Shown: piece by piece, positions 21,414 through 28,943 of the stretch
Position numbering within the stretch: position 1 is the first letter of the stretch
How the letters are laid out: each line of letters begins with the position of its first letter
Source of the DNA: Burkholderiaceae bacterium
GTDB lineage: Bacteria > Pseudomonadota > Gammaproteobacteria > Burkholderiales > Burkholderiaceae_E
NCBI GenBank assembly: GCA_023954045.1
Contig: JAMLIR010000015.1
Coordinates: 29,567-93,566, forward strand
Length of the DNA: 64,000 nucleotides
Direction: 5' to 3'
The notes under the pieces: model-generated
What the model was told of the DNA's origin: nothing
Database searches by the model: none
What the model saw: only the letters and a program-made list of their open reading frames with translations
Position numbers and translations under genes: made by a program

Positions 21414-21454
21414 TCGGCGTCGGGGACGGGCCGCCCGGAAGAGAGGGGAACACC

Positions 21455-22813
21455 ATGCCTGAATCATTCGACCTGTTCGTCATCGGCGGCGGATCGGGCG
21501 GCGTTCGCGCTGCCCGCATCGCCGCCGGACACGGCGCGAAGGTGGCGCTGGCCGAGGAGTACCGCTACGGCGGCACCTGCGTGATCCGGGGCTGCGTGCC
21601 CAAGAAGCTGCTGGTGCTGGCGAGCCGCCTCGCCGACGAGTTCGAGCGCGCCCCGGCCTGGGGATGGCAGGTCGACGGCGCGCGCTTCGACTGGGCGACG
21701 CTGCGCGAAGCCAAGGATCGCGAGCTCGCGCGGCTCGAGTCGATCTACCGCGACGGGCTCTCGCGCGCCGGCGTTCGCACGATCGACTCGCGCGCCGTGC
21801 TCGACGGGCCGGGCCGGGTGCGGCTGCTCGCCAGCGGCGAGACGGTGGGCGCGGCGCGCGTGCTGGTGGCCACCGGCGGCACGCCGTACGTGCCGGACAT
21901 TCCGGGGGCCGGGCTCGCGATCACGTCGAACGAGGTCTTCGACCTGCCGGAACTGCCCGCGCGGATGGTGATCGAAGGTGGCGGCTTCATCGCCGTCGAG
22001 TTCGCCTGCCTGCTGCAGCGGCTGGGCGTGCAGGTGACGCTGGTCTATCGGGGCGACCTGATCCTGCGACGCTTCGACGACGACCTGCGCCGGCACCTGG
22101 ACGCCGCGATGCGGGATGCGGGCATCGCGATCCGCACCGGCGAGACGATCACCGCGATCGAGCGGTGGGGCAACGGGCTGCGCGCGCTCACCGACCGCGG
22201 CGCGGCGCTCGACGCCGAGCAGGTGATGCTCGCCGTGGGCCGGGTGCCGAACACGAACGGCCTGGGCCTCGAAACCGTCGGCGCCGAGGTCGACGCGCGC
22301 GGCGCGATCCGCGTCGCGGACGATTCGCGCACCACCGCCGAGGGCGTCTGGGCCGTCGGCGACGTGACCGATCGGCTGGCGCTCACGCCGGTGGCGATCC
22401 GCGAGGGCCACGCGTTCGCCGACACCGTGTTCGGGGCCGAGCCCTGGACCTGCGATCACGAGGACGTGCCGCAGGCGGTGTTCGCGACGCCGGAGATCGG
22501 CACCGTGGGGCTCACGGAGGCGCAGGCGCGCGAGCGCTTCGCCCGCGTCGACGTCTATCGCAGCAGTTTCCGGCCGATGAGCAACGTGCTGGCGCGGCGG
22601 GTCGAGCGGATGCTGGTGAAGCTGGTCGTCGATCGCGACACCGACCGCGTGCTGGGCGTGCACCTGTGCGGACCCGACGCCGCCGAGATGATCCAGCTCG
22701 CCGGCATCGCGGTGAAGATGAAAGCGACCAAGCGGCAGTTCGACCAGACGGTGGCGGTGCATCCGACCGCGGCGGAGGAACTCGTGACGATGCGCCAGCC
22801 CGTCGACGCGTAG
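21455..22813 (+). CDS. gor: Glutathione-disulfide reductase
   Basis: A 452-aa FAD/NADPH disulfide oxidoreductase. The FAD loop is [16 protein letters not shown], the redox pair is C42/C47 in [13 protein letters not shown], and the NAD(P) loop is [39 protein letters not shown] follows, and the catalytic acid-base is in [26 protein letters not shown] is the form seen in plant-like and many proteobacterial glutathione reductases rather than in E. coli. The start ATG follows GAGAGGGG by a few bases. It is downstream of the LysR gene. Confidence 0.92.
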   Translation: MPESFDLFVIGGGSGGVRAARIAAGHGAKVALAEEYRYGGTCVIRGCVPKKLLVLASRLADEFERAPAWGWQVDGARFDWATLREAKDRELARLESIYRDGLSRAGVRTIDSRAVLDGPGRVRLLASGETVGAARVLVATGGTPYVPDIPGAGLAITSNEVFDLPELPARMVIEGGGFIAVEFACLLQRLGVQVTLVYRGDLILRRFDDDLRRHLDAAMRDAGIAIRTGETITAIERWGNGLRALTDRGAALDAEQVMLAVGRVPNTNGLGLETVGAEVDARGAIRVADDSRTTAEGVWAVGDVTDRLALTPVAIREGHAFADTVFGAEPWTCDHEDVPQAVFATPEIGTVGLTEAQARERFARVDVYRSSFRPMSNVLARRVERMLVKLVVDRDTDRVLGVHLCGPDAAEMIQLAGIAVKMKATKRQFDQTVAVHPTAAEELVTMRQPVDA

Positions 22814-22824
22814 AACGGTGCCGC

Positions 22825-22830
22825 TACAAT
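22825..22830 (+). promoter_or_regulatory. Putative -10 element of the mrp operon
   Basis: TACAAT followed by CGGCCGCTG and then the mrpA ATG at 22840. A start about 7 bp after the hexamer would give a leader of only a few bases. The same TAxAxTCGGCCGC sequence recurs before two other genes in the window (15387 and 38733). Confidence 0.4.
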
Positions 22831-22839
22831 CGGCCGCTG

Positions 22840-25797
22840 ATGCCAGACCTGCTGATTCCGCTGCTGCTGCCGTTCGCCGGGAGCGCGCTGGCCGCGCTGC
22901 TGCCTTCGAACGCGCGCAATCGCGAGGCGTGGCTGGCGGCGGCGGTCGCGCTGGCCGGGATCGTCGCCATGGCGATGCGGTATCCGGAGATCGCCGCTGG
23001 CGAGGTGCTGCGCCACGAGATCGAGTGGCTCCCCGGCCTCGGCCTCGCCTTCGTCGTCCGCGTCGACGGCTTCGCGTGGATGTTCGCGATGCTGGTGCTG
23101 GTGATCGGGCTGCTGGTCGTCGTCTATGCGCGCTACTACATGTCGCCGTCGGACCCGGTGCCGCGCTTCTTCTCGTTCTTCCTGGCATTCATGGGCTCGA
23201 TGCTGGGCGTCGTGCTGTCGGGCAACCTGATCCAGCTGGCGATGTTCTGGGAGCTGACCAGCCTGGTCTCGTTCCTGCTGATCGGCTACTGGCACCATCG
23301 GTCCGACGCCCGCCGCGGCGCCAGGATGGCGCTCGCGATCACCGTCGCCGGGGGGCTGTGCCTGTTCGTCGGCGTGCTGATGCTCGGGCAGGTGGTCGGC
23401 AGCTACGACCTCGACCGGGTGCTGGCATCCGGAGACATGGTGCGCGAGCACCACTGGTATCGGCCGATCCTCGTGCTGGTCGCGCTGGGCGCGCTCACCA
23501 AGAGCGCGCAGTTCCCGTTCCACTTCTGGCTGCCGCGCGCGATGGCGGCGCCCACGCCGGTATCGGCCTTCCTGCACTCGGCGACGATGGTCAAGGCGGG
23601 CGTGTTCCTGCTTGCGCGCCTGTGGCCCGTTCTGGCCGGCACGCCAGAGTGGTCGTGGATCGTCGGCGGCGCCGGCCTGTCGACGCTGCTCCTCGGCGCC
23701 TTCGTCGCGATCTTCCAGCACGACCTGAAGGGGCTGCTCGCGTACTCGACGCTCAGCCACCTGGGTCTGATCACGCTGCTGCTCGGCATCGGCACGCCGC
23801 TGGCAGCGATCGCGGCGATCTTCCACACGATGAACCACGCGACGTTCAAGGCCTCGCTGTTCATGGCCGCGGGCATCGTCGACCACGAGACCGGCACGCG
23901 CGACATGCGCCGGTTGAGCGGCCTGTACCGGGTGATGCCGATCACCGCGACGCTGGCGACGGTGGCGGCGGCGGCGATGGCCGGCGTGCCGCTGCTCAAC
24001 GGCTTCCTGTCCAAGGAGATGTTCTTCTACGAGGCTGCGCAGGCCGGTTCGCCGCGCGACTACCGGCTCGCGTTCGCGGCGACCGTCGCCGGCATGTTCA
24101 GCGTCGCCTATTCGCTGCGCTTCATCCACGAAGTGTTCTTCGGCGCGCCGCCGCACGAGCTTCCGAAGACGCCGCACGAGCCGCCGCGCTGGATGCGTTT
24201 CCCGATCGAGATGCTGGTGCTTGCGTGCCTGGTGGTCGGCGTCGCGCCCGCGCTCACCGTCGGCCCGTTCCTCGACGCCGCCGCCCGGTCGGTGCTCGGC
24301 GACGCGACGCCGCAGTACAGCCTGGCGATCTGGCACGGACTGAACCTGCCGGTGCTGATGAGCGTGATCGCGCTGGCTGGCGGCACCGCGCTGTACCTGC
24401 TCTTGCAGCGCCACCTGCGGATCGGCAGCGTCGAGCAGGTGCCGTTCGTGCATCTGCTCGACGGCCAACGCCTGTTCGAGCGATCCCTGGACGGCATCGG
24501 GGTCTGGGCGACCCGCCTCGAAGGCCTGCTGGGTACTGTCCGGCTGCAGCCGCAACTGGGGATCCTGATCCTGGTGGCGATCGTCGCCGGCGCGGCGCCG
24601 CTCGCCGCGGGCGGCCGGCTGCGGGGCGACGCGCCGCTCACCGCCGTCGACCCCGTATTCGCGCTGTTGTGGGCGGTGGGCATCGCCTGCGCGGCCGGGG
24701 CGGCCTGGCAGGCCAAGTATCACCGGCTGATGGCGCTCGCGCTGATGGGCGGGGCCGGCCTGGTGACCAGCCTGACTTTCGTCTGGCTGTCGGCGCCGGA
24801 TCTCGCGTTGACCCAGCTGATGGTGGAGACGGTCACGACCGTGCTGATCCTGCTCGGCCTGCGCTGGCTGCCGCCGCGGCTGGAGGCGCGCGGGGTCGAC
24901 CAGCGCCCGTCGCTGCGCGACCGGGCACGGCGCGCGCGCGACCTGGTCCTCGCGCTGGCCGCCGGCACGGGCGTCGCCGCGCTCGCCTGGGCGATCATGA
25001 CGCGGCCGTTCCCCCAGGCCATGGCGCCGTTCTACCTGTCGCGTTCGCTGTCCGAGGGCGGCGGGGCCAACGTCGTCAACGTGCTGCTGGTCGACTTTCG
25101 CGGTTTCGACACGATGGGCGAGATCACGGTGCTGGGCATCGTCGCGGTCACGGTCTACGCGCTGCTGCGGCGCTTCCGGCCCGATCCCGAGAGCATCACG
25201 ATCCCGATCCAGCAATCCGGGGAGCCGGCGCCGACCGGCGACGCCGCGCGACCCGGCGCCGACGCTGCGCACGGCTACCTGATGGTGCCGGCGGTCTTCG
25301 TCCGGACGCTGTTCCCGATCATGACCGTGGTCTCGATTTTCTTCTTCATGCGCGGCCACAACGAGCCCGGCGGCGGATTCGTCGCCGGCCTGATCATGGC
25401 GGTGGCGATCATCCTGCAATACATGGTCGGCGGAACGGTCTGGGTCGAGGAGCAGCTGAGGCTGTTTCCGCGCCGGCTCGTCGCCATCGGGCTGCTGGTC
25501 GCGGCGGCGACCGGGGCAGGGTCCTGGTACTTCGGCTATCCGTTCCTGACGAGCCACTCCGCGCATCCGCAACTGCCGTTGCTCGGCGTCGTGCCGCTGC
25601 CCAGCGCATTCCTGTTCGACCTGGGCGTCTACGTGCTGGTGGTGGGCGCGGCGGCGGTGATCCTGCTCGCGCTGGCGCACCAGTCGGTGCGCAGCCATCG
25701 CGCGGCACAGATGGCGGCGGGGTCGGCGACTCCCGGCGCGTCGGCGGCAGCGTCGTTCGCCGCGCTCGGCGAAGGGGGGCCGCGCCCGTGGAGCTGA
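22840..25797 (+). CDS. mrpA: Mrp/Pha Na+/H+ antiporter subunit A, fused A-B
   Basis: A 985-aa membrane protein. The N-terminal two thirds is a NuoL-like antiporter subunit with FWELTSLVSFLLIGYWHH, KSAQFPFHFWLPRAMAAPTPVSAFLHSATMVKAG and a HDLKGLLAYSTLSHLG segment. The C-terminal part (about 750-985) corresponds to MrpB with FRGFDTMGEITVLGIVAVTVYALLRRFRP and MTVVSIFFFMRGHNEPGGGFVAGLI. A-B fusion is usual in proteobacterial Pha/Mrp systems. The complex exports Na+ (or K+) against protons. First gene of a six-gene operon; no clear Shine-Dalgarno is present and a -10 lies immediately upstream. Confidence 0.95.
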   Translation: MPDLLIPLLLPFAGSALAALLPSNARNREAWLAAAVALAGIVAMAMRYPEIAAGEVLRHEIEWLPGLGLAFVVRVDGFAWMFAMLVLVIGLLVVVYARYYMSPSDPVPRFFSFFLAFMGSMLGVVLSGNLIQLAMFWELTSLVSFLLIGYWHHRSDARRGARMALAITVAGGLCLFVGVLMLGQVVGSYDLDRVLASGDMVREHHWYRPILVLVALGALTKSAQFPFHFWLPRAMAAPTPVSAFLHSATMVKAGVFLLARLWPVLAGTPEWSWIVGGAGLSTLLLGAFVAIFQHDLKGLLAYSTLSHLGLITLLLGIGTPLAAIAAIFHTMNHATFKASLFMAAGIVDHETGTRDMRRLSGLYRVMPITATLATVAAAAMAGVPLLNGFLSKEMFFYEAAQAGSPRDYRLAFAATVAGMFSVAYSLRFIHEVFFGAPPHELPKTPHEPPRWMRFPIEMLVLACLVVGVAPALTVGPFLDAAARSVLGDATPQYSLAIWHGLNLPVLMSVIALAGGTALYLLLQRHLRIGSVEQVPFVHLLDGQRLFERSLDGIGVWATRLEGLLGTVRLQPQLGILILVAIVAGAAPLAAGGRLRGDAPLTAVDPVFALLWAVGIACAAGAAWQAKYHRLMALALMGGAGLVTSLTFVWLSAPDLALTQLMVETVTTVLILLGLRWLPPRLEARGVDQRPSLRDRARRARDLVLALAAGTGVAALAWAIMTRPFPQAMAPFYLSRSLSEGGGANVVNVLLVDFRGFDTMGEITVLGIVAVTVYALLRRFRPDPESITIPIQQSGEPAPTGDAARPGADAAHGYLMVPAVFVRTLFPIMTVVSIFFFMRGHNEPGGGFVAGLIMAVAIILQYMVGGTVWVEEQLRLFPRRLVAIGLLVAAATGAGSWYFGYPFLTSHSAHPQLPLLGVVPLPSAFLFDLGVYVLVVGAAAVILLALAHQSVRSHRAAQMAAGSATPGASAAASFAALGEGGPRPWS

Positions 25798-26129
25798 TCG
25801 TCGCGATCGCCATCGGCGTGCTGGTCGGCGCCGGCGTCTGGCTGGTGCTGCGGCCGCGGACGTTCCAGGTGATCGTCGGCCTGTCGCTGGTCTCGTACGG
25901 CGTCAACCTCTTCATCTTCGCGATGGGCCGGCTGAGGATCGACCGGGTGCCGATCGTCGCTCCGGGCCCGGTCGATCCGGCGCAGTTCGCCGACCCGCTG
26001 CCGCAGGCGCTGGTGCTGACGGCGATCGTGATCGGCTTCGCGATGACTGCGCTGTTCCTCGTGCTGCTGCTCGCGCTGCGCGGCTTCAGCGGTACCGACC
26101 ACGTCGACGGCAAGGAGCCGCCCGAGTGA
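25788..26129 (+). CDS. mrpC: Mrp antiporter subunit C (NuoK-like)
   Basis: A 113-aa protein with three hydrophobic helices, similar to NuoK. It includes LRPRTFQVIVGLSLVSYGVNLFIFAMG and DPLPQALVLTAIVIGFAMTALFLVLLL, the conserved PQALVLTAIVI being the MrpC hallmark. It starts at GTG 25788, overlapping the mrpA end by 10 bp, with GAAGGGGGG upstream. It is an essential structural subunit of the antiporter complex. Confidence 0.94.
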   Translation: MELIVAIAIGVLVGAGVWLVLRPRTFQVIVGLSLVSYGVNLFIFAMGRLRIDRVPIVAPGPVDPAQFADPLPQALVLTAIVIGFAMTALFLVLLLALRGFSGTDHVDGKEPPE

Positions 26130-27790
26130 TGCGCTGGGCCGACCACCTGATCGTCGCGCCGGTCGTGCTGCCGCTCGTGGCCGGAGCGCTGCTGGTGCTG
26201 GTCGACGAGCGGCGCCGCCGACTGAAGTTCGCGATCAGCCTCGTTGCCGTGCTCGGCCTGCTGGCGCTCGCGGTCGCGCTGGTCGCGCTGGCGCACGGCC
26301 GCCCCGATGGGTGGACCGGCGCGATCGGCGTCTACCTCGCGGCCAACTGGCCGGTGCCCTTCGGCATCTCGCTGGCCGCCGACCGGCTCTCCGCGGTGAT
26401 GGTGCTGCTGAGCGCGCTGCTCGGCCTCGCATCGCTGGTCTTCGCGCAGGCGCGGTGGGCGCGCGCCGGCGTCCACTTCCAGGCGCTGATCCAGTTCCTG
26501 CTGATGGGGCTCAACGGCGCGTTCCTCACTGCCGACCTGTTCAACCTGTTCGTATTCTTCGAGGCGATGCTGGCTGCGTCCTACGGGCTGGTGCTGCACG
26601 GTTCGGGCCCGGTGCGCGTCCGGGCAGGCTTGCACTACGTCGCGGTCAACCTGCTCGCGTCCTCGCTGTTCCTGATCGGCGTGTCGATGATCTACGCGGT
26701 CACGGGTACCCTGAACATGGCCGACCTGGCGCGGCAGGTGCCCGGTCTGGCGGCGGGCGACCGTCCGCTGCTCGAGGCGGGCGCCGCGGTGCTCGCCGTG
26801 GCGTTCCTGGTCAAGAGCGCGATCTGGCCGCTGGCGTTCTGGTTGCCGCCCGCGTATTCGGCGGCGAGCACGCCGGTCGCGGCGGTCTTCGCGATCATGA
26901 CCAAGGTCGGCGTCTACGTGATCATGCGGCTGTGGCTGCTGGTGTTCGCTGGCGAGGCCGGGGGCGCAGCCGGCTTCGGCCGCGACTGGCTGCTCTTTGG
27001 CGGCATGGCGACGATCGTCTTCGCGGCGCTCGGCATGCTGGCCACGCAGGACCTGCGCCGGCTGGCCAGCTACAGCGTGCTCATGTCCTCGGGCACGCTG
27101 CTGGCCGCCATCGCGTTCGACGATCCGGCCGTGCTGGCCGGGGCACTGTACTACCTGGTCAGCGCCACCTTCGCCGCGGCCGCGCTGTTCCTGCTGATCG
27201 AACTGGTCGAGCGCAGCCGCGCGTTCGGCTCGAGCGTGCTTGCGGTCACGCTCGAGGCCTTCGAGGCGCAGGGCGCGCTGCATGCGGGGCCGGCCATCGC
27301 CAGCGACGAGCAGGAAGAAGCCGGCGTGATCATCCCCGCGGCGATGGCCTTCCTCGGCACGAGCTTCCTCTGCTGCGCGCTGCTGATGGCCGGACTGCCG
27401 CCATTGTCGGGCTTCGTCGGCAAGTTCGCGCTGCTGGCCGGCCTGCTCGGCCCGGGTCACACGCAGGCACCGACCGCCACCGTGACGCCGGCAGCGTGGG
27501 CGATGCTGGGCCTGGTCGTCGCTTCGGGGCTGGCTGCGACGATCGCGACGATGCGCATCGGCATCCGGGTGTTCTGGGTCCAGGTCCGGCGCTCGCCGCC
27601 GCGCCTGCGCGTGATCGAGGCGGCGCCGATCGCGGCGCTGCTCCTGGCGTGCGTCGCGCTCACGATCCAGGCCGGACCCGTGATGCGCTACCTCGATGCC
27701 GCAGCCGCCGCGGTGCACCGTGGCGACGCCTATACCGACGCGGTCATCACGGCGCCGCAGGTGCCCGCCCCAGGCGGGGCGCGACGATGA
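26129..27790 (+). CDS. mrpD: Mrp antiporter subunit D (NuoM/N-like)
   Basis: A 553-aa antiporter-like membrane subunit with ADLFNLFVFFEAMLAASYGLVLHG (conserved Glu), FLVKSAIWPLAFWLPPAYSAASTPVAAVFAIMTKVGVY (conserved Lys residues) and ASYSVLMSSGTLLAAI. It starts at the ATG that shares its first base with the mrpC stop (TGATG); a GTG three bases earlier is also in frame. The stop overlaps mrpE. Together with MrpA it forms the ion-translocating part. Confidence 0.94.
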   Translation: MRWADHLIVAPVVLPLVAGALLVLVDERRRRLKFAISLVAVLGLLALAVALVALAHGRPDGWTGAIGVYLAANWPVPFGISLAADRLSAVMVLLSALLGLASLVFAQARWARAGVHFQALIQFLLMGLNGAFLTADLFNLFVFFEAMLAASYGLVLHGSGPVRVRAGLHYVAVNLLASSLFLIGVSMIYAVTGTLNMADLARQVPGLAAGDRPLLEAGAAVLAVAFLVKSAIWPLAFWLPPAYSAASTPVAAVFAIMTKVGVYVIMRLWLLVFAGEAGGAAGFGRDWLLFGGMATIVFAALGMLATQDLRRLASYSVLMSSGTLLAAIAFDDPAVLAGALYYLVSATFAAAALFLLIELVERSRAFGSSVLAVTLEAFEAQGALHAGPAIASDEQEEAGVIIPAAMAFLGTSFLCCALLMAGLPPLSGFVGKFALLAGLLGPGHTQAPTATVTPAAWAMLGLVVASGLAATIATMRIGIRVFWVQVRRSPPRLRVIEAAPIAALLLACVALTIQAGPVMRYLDAAAAAVHRGDAYTDAVITAPQVPAPGGARR

Positions 27791-28275
27791 GGCGCTTCGT
27801 TCCCGCACCGGCGATGTCGGCGTTCCTGGCGATCCTGTGGCTGGTGCTGGTGCAGAGCCTGGCGCCCGGTCACCTGCTGCTCGCGCTGCTGCTCGGCCTC
27901 TGGGTGCCGTACGCGACCCGGCGGATGCGCCCGCTGCAGCCACGGCTGCGCCGCCCTGGGGCGATGCTGCGGCTGTTCGCGGTCGTGCTGGTCGACATCG
28001 TGCGTTCCTGCATTCACGTCTCGGCGATCATTCTCGGCAAGCCGGAGCGGCGCCAGCGCTCGGGCTTCATGAGCATTCCGCTCGACCTGCGCGACGCTCA
28101 CGGGCTCGCCGTGCTCTCGGCGATCGTCAACTCGACGCCCGGCACGGTCTGGGCCGAGTCGAGCGCGGACGGGCGCTGGCTGATGATCCACGTGCTCGAC
28201 CTGCACGACGAGCAGTGGTGGATCGACACGATCAAGAACCGCTACGAGAAACCGCTGATGGCGATCTTCGAATGA
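27787..28275 (+). CDS. mrpE: Mrp antiporter subunit E
   Basis: A 162-aa protein with two N-terminal membrane helices and a soluble tail containing SCIHVSAIILGKPERRQRSGFMSIPLDLRDAHGLAVLSAIVNSTPGTVWAE and LMIHVLDLHDEQWWIDTIKNRYEKPLMAIFE. This pattern is specific for MrpE/PhaE. ATGA overlaps at both ends couple it to mrpD and mrpF. Confidence 0.94.
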   Translation: MRRFVPAPAMSAFLAILWLVLVQSLAPGHLLLALLLGLWVPYATRRMRPLQPRLRRPGAMLRLFAVVLVDIVRSCIHVSAIILGKPERRQRSGFMSIPLDLRDAHGLAVLSAIVNSTPGTVWAESSADGRWLMIHVLDLHDEQWWIDTIKNRYEKPLMAIFE

Positions 28276-28550
28276 CGACCGCAGTGCAATTCGCGACCGG
28301 TTTCCTGCTCGCCTGCCTCGGGCTGGCGATCGTGTTCGCGACGATCAGGCTGTTCCGCGGGCCCAGCGCGCAGGACCGCGTGATGGCGCTCGACACGATG
28401 TACCTGTGCGCGATGCTGGTGACGCTGACCCTGGGAATCCGCTTCGGCAACCCGGTCTACTTCGAGGTGGCGCTGCTGATCGCGCTGGTCGGCTTCGCCG
28501 GTTCGATCGCGATGGCGAAGTTCCTGCTGCGCGGCGAGGTGATCGAATGA
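28272..28550 (+). CDS. mrpF: Mrp antiporter subunit F
   Basis: A 92-aa, three-helix membrane protein with the MrpF signature FRGPSAQDRVMALDTMYLCAMLVTLTLGIRFG and ALLIALVGFAGSIAMAKFLLRGEVIE. Overlaps mrpE and mrpG by ATGA. Confidence 0.93.
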   Translation: MTTAVQFATGFLLACLGLAIVFATIRLFRGPSAQDRVMALDTMYLCAMLVTLTLGIRFGNPVYFEVALLIALVGFAGSIAMAKFLLRGEVIE

Positions 28551-28930
28551 GTGCCGAGGCGCTGCCGCTCTGGGCCGCGATTCCGGTGACGCTGCTGCTG
28601 CTGCTGGCCGGGTGCCTGGTCGTGATCGGCGGGCTCGGCCTGCTGCGCCTGTCGAACTTCTACCAGCGCAGCCACGGGCCGGCGATGATCAACACGCTCG
28701 GCGCAGGCTGCGTGCTGGTGGCCTCGATGCTGTATTTCGGCGCGACCGGGTCGCGCCCGGTGATCCACGAGCTGCTGATCACCGTGTTCGTGCTGCTGAC
28801 CGCGCCGGTGACCGCGATGCTCCTGATGCGCGCGGCGGTCCATCGCGACCGGCGCAGCGGCCGCAACGACGTGCCGGCCCGGCCCGACACGGCGCGCGCC
28901 GCTGCCACGACAGGGCAGCGACGCGAGTGA
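28547..28930 (+). CDS. mrpG: Mrp antiporter subunit G
   Basis: A 127-aa protein with three helices and the MrpG pattern GLGLLRLSNFYQRSHGPAMINTLGAGCVLVASMLYF and ITVFVLLTAPVTAMLLMRAAVHRDRR. A polar tail of about 25 residues follows. It is the last gene of the operon and converges on the P-type ATPase gene 13 bp away. Confidence 0.93.
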   Translation: MSAEALPLWAAIPVTLLLLLAGCLVVIGGLGLLRLSNFYQRSHGPAMINTLGAGCVLVASMLYFGATGSRPVIHELLITVFVLLTAPVTAMLLMRAAVHRDRRSGRNDVPARPDTARAAATTGQRRE

Positions 28931-28943
28931 CCGGGGCGCCGGG

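Noticed and set aside
22555-25698. Very long minus-strand open frame (1047 codons) opposite mrpA
   Set aside because: It mirrors the mrpA frame, is Arg/Gln/His-rich without domains, and is a typical antisense shadow in GC-rich DNA.
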